Shown: positions 9,701 through 17,271 of the stretch, piece by piece | How positions within the stretch are numbered: position 1 is the stretch's first letter | Layout: every line of letters begins with the position of its first letter | Assembly: GCA_900547105.1 (NCBI GenBank) | Contig: URFL01000010.1 | Span: 1-64,000, forward strand | Reading direction: 5' to 3' | Source of the DNA: an uncultured Oscillospiraceae bacterium | GTDB lineage: Bacteria > Bacillota > Clostridia > Oscillospirales > Acutalibacteraceae | DNA: 64,000 nucleotides | Program-made: the position numbers and the translations under genes | The notes under the pieces: generated by a model | What the model saw: only the letters and a program-made list of their open reading frames with translations | Told to the model about the DNA's origin: nothing | The model's database searches: none

Positions 9701-10512
9701 CCGGTGGGTTTGTAGGCAGTGCCCCAGTTCATATTTTGTGCCATCGCGGCATAAGGCATTTGAAAATTCACCTGTGTGCCGCCATCGGCAGCCGGTTCCA
9801 ACGACGCGGCGCAAATGCGCTGCTTGATCCAGGTGGAGCCGGATTCCAATTCGATATTTTGCGGGTTGCGGGTGTCGGACGGCAAGCCGAAGGATGCCGC
9901 AAACACATTGCCGGCGCTTTGGCTGCCGCCGATCCACGCCCAGTCCGCCTGCCCCTTGGTCACGGTATAGGTCCCCACCGCCCCAAGCGGCGTACCGGTG
10001 CGTTTGGTCATAGCGGCGCGCTGTCCGTTGACATACAGGGCGCGCAGCTTGCTGTCCCGCGTCCACGGCGTTTTGTAAGCGACCAATCCGTCTTTCAACC
10101 AGGTGACATCGGTGGCCTTTTCCCACGCGCTGCGCACCCGCCGTCCGCCGCTGATGACCGGCTTGGTGTCGTCCGCCGCCTCATAATAAATGGTGCAGCG
10201 GTCGGTGCCGGAATCCCGCTCGTCAAGCGCCAGCGTTTGCGACAGCTCGTACACCCCGGCACCAATCTTCACCACAATGTCGCCCTGCGTTTTATCCAGC
10301 GCCCGCACGGCGTCCTTGGCTTTTTGGATGGTGGCAAACGGCCGATCTGCCGATCCGTCACCGGTGGCATCATCGCCGGATACCGCCACATACAATGTGT
10401 GCGCCACCGTCCGATCCGCCAACGCGGCATCGCTTGGCAGCGCCGCGCCCGACAGCGCTGCACTCCCCATCAGCAACGATACAGACAACATGATACTCAA
10501 CACCTTTTTCAT
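6757..10512 (-). CDS. Secreted right-handed beta-helix enzyme (GH141-like) with LamG-like module and dockerin
   Basis: About 1251 residues. Order: signal peptide (1-28); beta-helix catalytic region (about 40-720) opening with YVAVSGDDATGDGSADRPFA and containing LHDGGGIYTLG and GFHPDEGS, motifs I associate with GH141-type proteins; two repeated immunoglobulin-like stretches each opening near WLAPxGxTAF (about 755-960); a concanavalin-type LamG-like module starting at DGLELWLAADKGV (about 975-1185); a C-terminal type I dockerin (DVDQNGRIDAVD and DVDESGTITSAD). I start at ATG 10512, eight bases behind GGGGAGG. GH141 includes an alpha-L-fucosidase and a xylanase, so substrate is open; the nearby fucose-type genes favour a fucoside. 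The last 176 bases of dockerin coding DNA are nearly identical to those of the GH95-like gene. An inverted repeat covers the -10 region upstream. Confidence 0.85.
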   Translation of the reverse strand: MKKVLSIMLSVSLLMGSAALSGAALPSDAALADRTVAHTLYVAVSGDDATGDGSADRPFATIQKAKDAVRALDKTQGDIVVKIGAGVYELSQTLALDERDSGTDRCTIYYEAADDTKPVISGGRRVRSAWEKATDVTWLKDGLVAYKTPWTRDSKLRALYVNGQRAAMTKRTGTPLGAVGTYTVTKGQADWAWIGGSQSAGNVFAASFGLPSDTRNPQNIELESGSTWIKQRICAASLEPAADGGTQVNFQMPYAAMAQNMNWGTAYKPTGSNTVSNVFEWLSQPGEFYFDQQGSTLYYIPRAGEDMATAEVVVPQLETLVDIQGSAPRQAYAQHMVFRGLTFAHSDWNLQKVGDSYGNATVQACTVLTKYANGNWHNDLYRAYDVPPAAIHVSSAHDIALLDNVVTATGYQGIHLENDVYDCRITGNYIGQIGGSGVVVGHPQHIYENDTAVHQKNKTSAGPDKEKFQNGTEKAPYNIYIRNNYLPENGELFPGCAPITSFFTYNMWVEHNFIYKCSYSGMSIGWGWCNFDGDARSELPGVPTTTSRSNHINYNRIEEICALLHDGGGIYTLGQQGNSDWTDASEANGNYINCFRGKSSGGGVNGFHPDEGSAYITFDSNVITNATNNVYEMNDWQRKHDLIATNSYANTSRTSTTAPGCSLEQYVNANAVWPGAGNDVVLYSGLEDAYTYLVGRDVLPASYFELASHVKLAPGAALHRRGLLSAEDEVWLAPVGTTAFVQSDTMTRAAGNAKEIAAPAAMGEYTLYICYANGTVETSPFTVTVGRTQDMSNVVNGQDYDVCPLRPLTLTLDTDTYRFTLNGKAVTSGDTIDTAGAWTLVATPRSGGTSVTVSFTTSVTAANRLLPQHLTVPVGSTVTFVEPLADAAKTIWLAPAGLTAFDETDPTQSKASGDSRTMPVPQAEGRYILTVVNAAGKIESQSDATVTVKEVPTDKVPLDGLELWLAADKGVTLAEDGISVREWKSQWGNTTLTAADGAAPRLSRNEHVAAALSFDGVNDSLSAQGMDFNDRSQMTIVMVTSYAGASVGSNNGDRCAALFVPETGSWGCVLVTPHNDQVITRFGAGQTNGFNRYTRPEPITGSTITAAVKNGTTESLYVDGKAAGEWNGRNEKTARNGSDLYLGKGISNGTDYFYKGTISEVLIYHRALSQDELNTVSDYLAQRHLGMPGDVDQNGRIDAVDALMTLQAAAQTITLDESQQKAADVDESGTITSADALLILRRATGQISRFS
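6774..6949 (-). repeat. Dockerin-coding repeat, copy 1
   Basis: These 176 bases match 11687-11862 at 170 positions by direct comparison, without gaps. The match begins at the first dockerin calcium loop and stops near the gene's end. Flanking sequence on the N-terminal side is unrelated, so a dockerin cassette has been copied or homogenised between two genes. Confidence 0.9.
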
Positions 10513-10566
10513 CAAACAATCCTCCCCGATTCAACCGCCGGCTGCGTGGTTTGGGTGGTCGACCAA

Positions 10567-10597
10567 CCGCCTTCCCTGTTATTATAGCGGAAGGCGG
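10567..10597. promoter_or_regulatory. Operator-like inverted repeat around the -10 box of the beta-helix gene
   Basis: CCGCCTTCC and its exact complement are separated by 13 bases holding ATTATA (TATAAT on the minus strand, 10581-10586). The -35 region is poor, which fits a promoter needing an activator, and the dyad would put a regulator directly on the -10 box. The AraC protein encoded just upstream is a candidate ligand. Confidence 0.55.
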
Positions 10598-10662
10598 CAG
10601 CCGTTTCTTCCGGTTTCAGGAGAATCCCTTCCAATTTTTTTGCAACATTGGGCGGGATGCCG

Positions 10663-11538
10663 TTATCCTTTTAGCGGATGGACCCGGTACTGGGCCGGGC
10701 TTTTGCCGGTGATGCGTTTGAACGAGGTATAAAAGTTGGACAGGTTGTTGAAACCGCATGCCTGCGCAATATCCACCACCTCGCGATCGGTGGTGGTTAG
10801 CAGCTGGGTCGCCGCCGTAATGCGCACCCGGATGATGTATTCCCGCGGGCTGAGACCGTTGGCTGCGTGGAACACCCGCGAAAAATGCGACGGATGCAGA
10901 TGCACCTGCTCCGCCAGCGCCGACAACGGCAGCGGTTCGGCGTAGTGCGCGGCGATATAGGACAAAATTCCCTCCATCTCGCGGCGGCGGCTGGCTTGGG
11001 CGGGGGATTCGCCGGTTTTGGTCATATCATAATACCGCAGCATATTCGCCAGAATAGTCAACAGCTTCACTTTGATAACGATCTCGTATCGGGGAAGTTG
11101 ATCCACAAATTCCTGATGGATCTCACGAAAGTGGCTTTGGATCGCGGGGAACGCCGGGTTTTGCCGATCCAGCTTGTGACGGAAATGAGAATTGCGGGTA
11201 AAAAACATCGCCAGAAACGCCTGATCCAACGAGTTGGGCGGATCCGACCAGATGAACCGCGGTTCAAACTCCACCGCGATATTCAGCATAGCGGTATCGC
11301 CGGTGTTCCACATCGCGTGGGATTCGATGTTGTTGAACAACACCATGTCCCCCGCTTCCACCGGATAGGTCAGATCGCCCACCCGGTATTCGCCGCGCCC
11401 CGAAAAGATCATGGACAATTCCAGCGTATGGTGGATGTGCGGCTCCATACGCGAACCGGCGTCCAGCTCGACGGTGGACATTTTCACCAGCACATCCCCC
11501 GGAATATGCAAAATATCCTCATGAAACCGAAACCCCAT
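10663..11538 (-). CDS. AraC-family regulator with cupin-type sensor domain
   Basis: About 291 residues. The N-terminal half is a cupin-like sugar-sensing domain (HIHHTLELSMIFSGRGEY, about residues 55-75). The C-terminal hundred residues are the double helix-turn-helix of AraC proteins (LSALAEQVHLHPSHFSRVFH and IAQACGFNNLSNFYTSFKR). I place the start at ATG 11538, behind AAAGGAGAG, not at the longer 11613 frame. It sits between the two dockerin enzymes on the same strand and has its own promoter, so it probably controls one or both in response to a released sugar. The inducer is unknown. Confidence 0.92.
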   Translation of the reverse strand: MGFRFHEDILHIPGDVLVKMSTVELDAGSRMEPHIHHTLELSMIFSGRGEYRVGDLTYPVEAGDMVLFNNIESHAMWNTGDTAMLNIAVEFEPRFIWSDPPNSLDQAFLAMFFTRNSHFRHKLDRQNPAFPAIQSHFREIHQEFVDQLPRYEIVIKVKLLTILANMLRYYDMTKTGESPAQASRRREMEGILSYIAAHYAEPLPLSALAEQVHLHPSHFSRVFHAANGLSPREYIIRVRITAATQLLTTTDREVVDIAQACGFNNLSNFYTSFKRITGKSPAQYRVHPLKG

Positions 11539-11572
11539 GCCCGATCTCTCCTTTTTCGATGCTTCTGTCCCC

Positions 11573-11601
11573 AGCATAACACGCCGCCGGAGCGGTGTCA
11601 A
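11573..11601 (-). promoter_or_regulatory. Promoter of the first AraC gene
   Basis: On the minus strand TTGACA, 17 bases, TATGCT, leaving a leader of about 25-30 bases before ATG 11538. Confidence 0.75.
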
Positions 11602-11621
11602 TTTTCTCTGCACAAACGCGT

Positions 11622-11650
11622 ACGAGCCGAAGGGTACCCCTTCGGCTCGT
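11622..11650. terminator. Hairpin at the end of the GH95-like dockerin gene; repeat copy 2
   Basis: ACGAGCCGAAGGG, loop TAC, and its complement form a perfect 13-bp stem 19 bases past the stop codon of the minus-strand gene. It shares its core with the hairpin at 6707-6739. The minus-strand tail is only weakly U-rich. Confidence 0.6.
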
Positions 11651-11669
11651 TCGCAGGAATATGGGAGAA

Positions 11670-14600
11670 TTAAGAGAAACAGCGTGTTTGTCCGGTGGCG
11701 TACCGGAGAATCAGCAGCGCGTCAGCTGAAGTGATGGTGCCGCTTTCATCCACATCGGCGGCTTTTTGCTGCGGCTCGTCCAGCGTGATGGTCTGCGCCG
11801 CCGCTTGCAGCGTCATCAGCGCATCCACCGCATCGATCCGACCGTTTTGATCCACATCGCCCAGCTGCGTGGCGGCATCCACCTGCGCCAGCGCCGCTTG
11901 CATCGTCGTTGTCGCCTGCTCAATCTCGTCCGATGTCGCCTTGGCGTTATTCAGCGTTTGCAGCGCGGCGGTGTGCGCCTCGCGATAAACGGCGGCAATG
12001 GCGGACGGCAGCGTATTCTCGTCCACCGCCGTACCCCACAGCATCAGCAGCTGCTGCTTTTGCTGCGCCAGCGTGGTGTCCACAATCGCCACATTCGCCA
12101 GTGTCATCGAGAAATCGCCGTTATGCGACGACAGGCTATCAATATACAGATTCAACCGGTTGACGCACGACCAATTCAGCGTGCCGGTGCGGCTGTTCGG
12201 CTCATCCGCCAAACAAAATGCCAGCGTATTTTGCCCGGTGCGCAGCCCGCGGCTGCCCAGCGACCAACCGACATTATTCTCGCCGTTGTCGTCCAGCGAC
12301 CGCAGCTTGACCATTCCGCCGCCAAACAAGGCTCCGTCCGACTGGGTGGTGCCGGATTTGGACAAGGTCATGGTCAGCTGCAGATACAAATGCTGCGCAT
12401 CGTAACCGCTCAGATCCACCGGTGCGGCACCGTCCAGCGTTTTCCAATCGGTGTACAGCAGTTTCTTTTGGGCATCGGTGTTATGAATGGTGTAGGTCTG
12501 TTCCATATCCGAAAACCGCGCGATCTCCTGCGGCAAATAGGTCAGCTTTTCAAACGTCTGGGTCAGCGTGCGCTGCGCCGCATCCACCTGACCCTGGGTG
12601 GCATCGGGTGCGTCCAACACCGCTTTGGCTTCGGCGATCGCATCGCGATACGCGTCCCGTGTGGCGGGGGTAAACAGCTCGTCTGCCAACGCCCCGCTGT
12701 CGGCGCGATCCACCTGCGCGCGCAACGCGGTTTTGTCCACCTGCTGCGCCTGCGGTCCTTTGACCAGACGATAGGTCTTGCCGACTTCGGTCGGGAAGGT
12801 ATAGGTGCGCTCCTCGGGATGATTGGGGGCGGTGCCCGCCGTCGCAGCGATCACCTTGCCGGTTTCGTCCAGCACCTGCGCATCCGCCCACGGCGACGCA
12901 ATGGTGAGCGGTTGTCCCGCTTCGCTGGTGATTTCCAGCTTGGTCACTTCGCGGCGCGCGCCGTCATAATCCGCCGACAGCACAAACGCGCCCTTGGCTC
13001 GCAGACCGCTGAAAGAGGCATCCTTGTCGGACAACCAACCGGGGAACGCCTTGACCACGCCCCGATCGGCCTGCAACAGCATGCTGTGCACCACTTCGGT
13101 GGCACCGGCTTTTTCCACGCCGTGCACCGTATCGTCGATCGTCAGATTTTGCTGCAGCAGGCGTTGGATGTTGGAAGAGAACTGATCCAGCACCACATCC
13201 GTGTCGTAGCGGATCATCAGCGCCTGGGTATACAGCTCCGGGAAGCAGTTGATCCCCTGCCAGGTGTTTTGGTCATCCAGCACCTGCATGGTGTTGCGCA
13301 GCAGACTCAGCTGGGTTTCATCGGAATAATAGCCAAACTCGCCCGCCGGGAAGATCGGTTCCATCGTCAGGCGGTTCGGGCCTTGCGGCTGACCCGCCCA
13401 CTGTCCGTCGCTGTAATTGTCCTCCGCCATCGCCAGCACGGATTTGCCCTGATACTCCATCACGGGATACGATGCCAAATGATCGAGAAGATCCTGCCAT
13501 TTTCCACGCAGGTCGGCGTCCGCCCCCATCTTTTCGTTCGCCATGATTGCATAGCGCAGGCACATCCGATAGGTGGACAGCTCGCCCACCGAGTTTTTCG
13601 CCCATGAGCCCTCGTTGTAGCCGGCGTAAATATCGTAGGTGCCGTTTTCGTTTTTCACGACCCATGCCTCCAAAAAGGTGAGGATGGGTTTCAGATATTC
13701 ATACAGCACATTTTCCAAAAACGCTTCGTCCTGCGTGTATTCGTAATACTGCACCAGCGGAACCGCGCTGAACGGTGCGTTAAAGGTTTGATTGTGATAA
13801 TTGGTATCCAGCGTCATCCCCCACGGACCGATCCCCACCGGGAACAGCACGCCCCCGGGGATACCCTCGGTCGCACTGATGTCGCCGCTGTCGATCTTCG
13901 ACTGCACAAATGCTTTGACCGCGTCGTTCCCCTTTTCGTTCGCGAACTTCCGGAGGGTGGCGGCATCGGCGCTGCCGTGTTCCACAAACTCCGTGATCGC
14001 TTCGATCGCGGGAAGCAGCTGATCGGGGCGGTTGGCGGCCGCCGAGCCATAGAAGGTGGCGATAAAGTTGTAGTTTAGGTGGTAATCCGACCGCCACGAG
14101 GGGCTGTCGGTGGTGTGCCAAATGCCGTACAAGCCCGGTGCCACCTTGCCCTCACGCACCGAGCAGCCCAACTCGTATTGGGCGCCGTAGTAATATTTTT
14201 GAATGGTCGCCAGCCGCTCGTCCTGCTGATCCAGCTGCACAAACGAAGCGGACCAGTACGCTTTCCACCACGCCGCGTGGTCGGCATCCAGCGCCGCCAA
14301 AGCGGACGCGGTTTGCGCTTTGTCCAGCAGCTCTTCCGCCTGATCCAGCGGTGCGGTGCCCTGCAATTCGTTTTTGTAATTATAGGTGCGTCCGCCGCCG
14401 CCAATCGCCGTAACAATGTACACCGTTTGACCTGCCGGCAGCGTAAACGCCAAATCGGCGGTCGACGCGGTGGACGCGGTCGCGGTCACATCGGCGCCGA
14501 CGATTTGGGTAGCAAGCGCCGCCTGCGTGTTATACGAGTTTTTGTCATTGCTGTTGGCACCGCGGATGGTGCGGGTCACCGCCGCGCGCTGCGCCGTCAC

Positions 14601-15674
14601 ATCGGCGATGGCGGGAATCGACGCGTTGTCGCTTTTCGCCCACGCTTGCGCCACCAGATCCACCGGCGTATCCCCTTGCGAGGTCAGCGCAGTAACCAGC
14701 AGATTATCGTTCGCCATCATTTTGGTTTCCATATGCACCGGAACGCCGTCCAGCTCCATATCGGTCAAAATGCGCGCGTTCAAAATATCCTGCTGTTCAT
14801 AAAATTTCTGGGTGGGTTTGACCGTGGGTTCGTCCGTATCCGCCGTATCCGCCGTGTTGAATACCTCAAACTGGACAATGCGCGCGCGGGGATTTTGCCG
14901 ACCGTCGGTGGTGGTTTCCTGGGTGCCTTTGGTCACATCCAGCCGAATATACCGCGCCGTCACCGGCGTTTTCAGAGTAATGTCGGACACCGACTCGTGA
15001 TTATCCGTGACACTGTACACCTGCGTCCACTCGTCCGAAGCGGTGGCACGCACCGCAATCGAAAACGCCATGGTGTCGGTGGTTCCGTCGCTGCGGGTAG
15101 CGCCGTTATGATGGATCACAAACCGGTCGAAGGTGGTCGCTTGTTCCAGGTCGATCTCCATCCACTGGGGATTGCCCACTGCGCTGACCCATCCCTCGTA
15201 GCCTTGGGGATAGTCGCCGCTCACCGCCCGCGCAGGCGGAAATTGAGGGTGCTGGCTGCTGGCGGTGACCTTTTTGCCCTGCGCCAACGACACCGCCGGT
15301 GCGGGAGCCTCCTTTTGCGCTTTAACAATCACGCCGCCGATCGCTTTGGGGCTGTTGTTATAGCCCCAAAAGTCGCTTTTGGATATATAAAAATTCTTGG
15401 ATACCTCGTCGCCGCCGGACGCCACGCCCACATCGCCGTTGCCGAGCAGCGCCGTATGCGGAACCCGGTCGGTAATCAGCCCTTCGTAGGTCGGCTTCGT
15501 CCATTCCGATGCATAACCGGACAGCACCTCCTGCTGGCGGCTCCACACAGCATCTGACTGATCCATGGTCGTTCCTCCTTCCGCCGACACGCCCGCCGGC
15601 AGCACCATTCCCATACATCCGCACGCGCAGAACCCCGCCACAGCGCGTTTGCATAGATTTTTCCAACCGCTCAT
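11670..15674 (-). CDS. Secreted GH95-like (alpha/alpha)6 glycosidase with F5/8C and FIVAR modules and dockerin
   Basis: About 1334 residues. Order: signal peptide (1-33); start of a GH95-type N-terminal domain (TYEGLITDRVPHTALLGNGD); an inserted F5/8 type C (CBM32-like) module (about 130-275, SQHPQFPPARAVSGDYPQG to the ARYIRLDV strand); the rest of the beta domain; an (alpha/alpha)6 barrel (about 470-870) with SWRSDYHLNYN, where Asn-x-Asn matches the catalytic pair of GH95; a C-terminal MLLQADRGVV segment also typical of GH95; a FIVAR-type helical module (about 985-1050); a beta module; a second FIVAR-like stretch; a dockerin. The usual IDGNFG motif is not present, so activity on alpha-L-fucosides is not assured. 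Start ATG 15674 follows AAGGAG. A consensus promoter precedes it, back to back with that of the second AraC gene. Confidence 0.85.
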   Translation of the reverse strand: MSGWKNLCKRAVAGFCACGCMGMVLPAGVSAEGGTTMDQSDAVWSRQQEVLSGYASEWTKPTYEGLITDRVPHTALLGNGDVGVASGGDEVSKNFYISKSDFWGYNNSPKAIGGVIVKAQKEAPAPAVSLAQGKKVTASSQHPQFPPARAVSGDYPQGYEGWVSAVGNPQWMEIDLEQATTFDRFVIHHNGATRSDGTTDTMAFSIAVRATASDEWTQVYSVTDNHESVSDITLKTPVTARYIRLDVTKGTQETTTDGRQNPRARIVQFEVFNTADTADTDEPTVKPTQKFYEQQDILNARILTDMELDGVPVHMETKMMANDNLLVTALTSQGDTPVDLVAQAWAKSDNASIPAIADVTAQRAAVTRTIRGANSNDKNSYNTQAALATQIVGADVTATASTASTADLAFTLPAGQTVYIVTAIGGGGRTYNYKNELQGTAPLDQAEELLDKAQTASALAALDADHAAWWKAYWSASFVQLDQQDERLATIQKYYYGAQYELGCSVREGKVAPGLYGIWHTTDSPSWRSDYHLNYNFIATFYGSAAANRPDQLLPAIEAITEFVEHGSADAATLRKFANEKGNDAVKAFVQSKIDSGDISATEGIPGGVLFPVGIGPWGMTLDTNYHNQTFNAPFSAVPLVQYYEYTQDEAFLENVLYEYLKPILTFLEAWVVKNENGTYDIYAGYNEGSWAKNSVGELSTYRMCLRYAIMANEKMGADADLRGKWQDLLDHLASYPVMEYQGKSVLAMAEDNYSDGQWAGQPQGPNRLTMEPIFPAGEFGYYSDETQLSLLRNTMQVLDDQNTWQGINCFPELYTQALMIRYDTDVVLDQFSSNIQRLLQQNLTIDDTVHGVEKAGATEVVHSMLLQADRGVVKAFPGWLSDKDASFSGLRAKGAFVLSADYDGARREVTKLEITSEAGQPLTIASPWADAQVLDETGKVIAATAGTAPNHPEERTYTFPTEVGKTYRLVKGPQAQQVDKTALRAQVDRADSGALADELFTPATRDAYRDAIAEAKAVLDAPDATQGQVDAAQRTLTQTFEKLTYLPQEIARFSDMEQTYTIHNTDAQKKLLYTDWKTLDGAAPVDLSGYDAQHLYLQLTMTLSKSGTTQSDGALFGGGMVKLRSLDDNGENNVGWSLGSRGLRTGQNTLAFCLADEPNSRTGTLNWSCVNRLNLYIDSLSSHNGDFSMTLANVAIVDTTLAQQKQQLLMLWGTAVDENTLPSAIAAVYREAHTAALQTLNNAKATSDEIEQATTTMQAALAQVDAATQLGDVDQNGRIDAVDALMTLQAAAQTITLDEPQQKAADVDESGTITSADALLILRYATGQTRCFS
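11687..11862 (-). repeat. Dockerin-coding repeat, copy 2
   Basis: Partner of 6774-6949, six differences in 176 bases. It encodes the same two calcium loops, with changes limited to a Ser/Pro in the linker and residues near the C-terminus. Confidence 0.9.
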
Positions 15675-15711
15675 AAACACATCTCCTTTTTCGTGATATG
15701 TCATTATTTTC

Positions 15712-15740
15712 ATTGTACTAAGTTGCAGAGCGCTTGTAAA
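15712..15740 (-). promoter_or_regulatory. Promoter of the GH95-like gene
   Basis: On the minus strand TTTACA, 17 bases, TACAAT. The spacer contains AGCGCT, a short palindrome. Confidence 0.7.
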
Positions 15741-15770
15741 GAACGATTATTTTCAAAAAACTGTGATTTT

Positions 15771-15799
15771 TTGCATTTTTCAGCATCTTGTGATATACT
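15771..15799 (+). promoter_or_regulatory. Promoter of the second AraC gene and ogt
   Basis: TTGCAT, 17 bases, TATACT on the plus strand, with an extended -10 (TGA before TATACT). It is divergent from the GH95-like promoter; about 30 A/T-rich bases lie between the two -35 boxes, a likely place for AraC binding. Confidence 0.75.
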
Positions 15800-15822
15800 G
15801 CTTTTTGAAAGGATGTGATGGT

Positions 15823-16668
15823 GTGGCTGCTGTACGCACCGATTACGATCTGATTACTTTTCCGGATATCAAAACCTATATGCCGTACCAATCGGTGATC
15901 GCGTTGATGGAATACGGCACCACCTATCAATCGCAGGATTATTATCTCGCCCGCGAAAAATGCCCCTATGCCGTCTTTTTCTATTGCGACGGCGGACAGG
16001 GTGAGATCGTGTTTCACGGCAAGCACATTCCCTTTTCGGCGGGCGGCACCGTGATTCTGCCCGCCGGCACCAGCCATGTGCTGGTGAGCGATCCGGTGCA
16101 TCCGTTCACCGCCCAATGGATCAATGTGGGTGGCGCGGCGGTGGAAACGCTGACCGGTACCTATGGTGTGCTGACCCCGGCGTTTTTCGCGGGGGTGGAC
16201 ACCCGCGCGGTGATCGCCGCTTATCACGCGGCGCTGAACGCCGGCGGCGACGCGGGCGAAACGGTATCCCGTGCGATTTTGCTGCTGACCGAGCTGATCC
16301 ACGCCTGCACCCTGCCGCAGATGGCGGGTGCCTCTTCCACATCCGAGCTGGCGCAGGCGATCAAAACCTGCATCGACAACCATATGCGGGAAACAGATTT
16401 GTCGGTGTCGCGGGTAGCGGATATGCTGGGGCTGCCGATGTCCAAGGTCACCCGGGTGTTCCAGCGCGCCTTCGGTGTGGGACCGCACGCCTACATCACC
16501 CGGCAAAAGCTGAACAACTGCAAGCTGCTTCTGCGTTCCACTTCCCTGCCCATCCACACCATCGCCGATCGCATGGGGTTTGCGGACAGCAGCTATTTTT
16601 ACGCGTTTTTCAAGAAGAACACCGGTTTGTCGCCCGGCGAATTTCGCCGGCAGGCGGCATCGGTATAA
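15823..16668 (+). CDS. AraC-family regulator divergent from the GH95-like gene
   Basis: About 281 residues. The N-terminal AraC cupin-like domain includes CDGGQGEIVFHGKHIPF; the C-terminal DNA-binding domain has SVSRVADMLGLPMSKVTRVF and IADRMGFADSSYFYAFFKK. I start at GTG 15823, nine bases after AAAGGA, because upstream codons run into the promoter. Its divergent placement with a shared control region makes the GH95-like dockerin enzyme its likely target, presumably in response to a released sugar. It is followed 21 bases later by ogt, an unexpected partner. Confidence 0.9.
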   Translation: MAAVRTDYDLITFPDIKTYMPYQSVIALMEYGTTYQSQDYYLAREKCPYAVFFYCDGGQGEIVFHGKHIPFSAGGTVILPAGTSHVLVSDPVHPFTAQWINVGGAAVETLTGTYGVLTPAFFAGVDTRAVIAAYHAALNAGGDAGETVSRAILLLTELIHACTLPQMAGASSTSELAQAIKTCIDNHMRETDLSVSRVADMLGLPMSKVTRVFQRAFGVGPHAYITRQKLNNCKLLLRSTSLPIHTIADRMGFADSSYFYAFFKKNTGLSPGEFRRQAASV

Positions 16669-16689
16669 ATTCGGAAAGGAGAGAACGCG

Positions 16690-17223
16690 ATGATCTACAC
16701 CAAGCATTATGCCTCCCCGCTCGGCGACATTTTATTGGCGGCGGACGAGCAAGGGCTGACCGGCTTGTGGTTTGACGGCGAAAAGTATTATGCCGACAAT
16801 CTTCCCGCCGAGCACACCGAACAAACCACCGCGATCCTGACCGAAGCCATCCGCTGGCTGGATCTGTATTTCGATGGACAGCAGCCGCCGTTCACCCCGC
16901 CGCTGCACCCGATCGGTTCCCCCTTTCGGCAAGCGGTTTGGCAGCTGCTGTTGCAAATTCCGTATGGGCAAACCACCACTTACGGCGCGCTTGCCCGGCA
17001 GCTGGCCGCGCAGCAAGGTGTCGCCAAAATGTCGGCGCAGGCGGTGGGCGGCGCGGTGGGACACAACGAAATTTCCATCATTATTCCCTGCCATCGGGTG
17101 GTCGGCACCGGCGGTAGTTTGACCGGATACGCCGGCGGCATCGATAAAAAGATGAAGCTGCTTACACTGGAACACGCGGACACCAGCCGGTTGTTTGTAC
17201 CAGCAAAAGGAACCGCGCTGTAA
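16690..17223 (+). CDS. ogt: Methylated-DNA--[protein]-cysteine S-methyltransferase
   Basis: A 177-residue cytoplasmic repair protein that removes methyl groups from O6-methylguanine onto its own cysteine, once per molecule. The active-site motif IPCHRVVG is intact (about residue 135) and the DNA-binding helix region AQAVGGAVGHNE precedes it. An N-terminal RNase H-like domain is recognisable. AAAGGAGAG lies before the ATG. It is cotranscribed with an AraC gene, which recalls the Ada protein (AraC plus methyltransferase), but the AraC partner here has a sugar-type sensor and no Ada zinc domain, so the pairing may be accidental. Confidence 0.93.
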   Translation: MIYTKHYASPLGDILLAADEQGLTGLWFDGEKYYADNLPAEHTEQTTAILTEAIRWLDLYFDGQQPPFTPPLHPIGSPFRQAVWQLLLQIPYGQTTTYGALARQLAAQQGVAKMSAQAVGGAVGHNEISIIIPCHRVVGTGGSLTGYAGGIDKKMKLLTLEHADTSRLFVPAKGTAL

Positions 17224-17235
17224 CGAGATTTCACT

Positions 17236-17269
17236 AAAAAAGGAGCGACCCGACGGTCGCTCCTTTTTT
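17236..17269. terminator. Shared terminator between ogt and the LysR gene
   Basis: AAAAAAGGAGCGACC, loop CGAC, and its exact complement ending in TTTTTT give a perfect 15-bp bidirectional terminator between convergent genes. Confidence 0.92.
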
Positions 17270-17271
17270 GG

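Noticed and set aside
6853..10587. Long plus-strand frames opposite the beta-helix enzyme
   Set aside because: Low-complexity His/Arg-rich translations with no ribosome sites; the minus-strand protein has a signal peptide and dockerin.
15675..15822. A start for the second AraC gene at 15763
   Set aside because: That frame runs through the -35 and -10 boxes of the gene's own promoter and has no ribosome site; GTG 15823 does.
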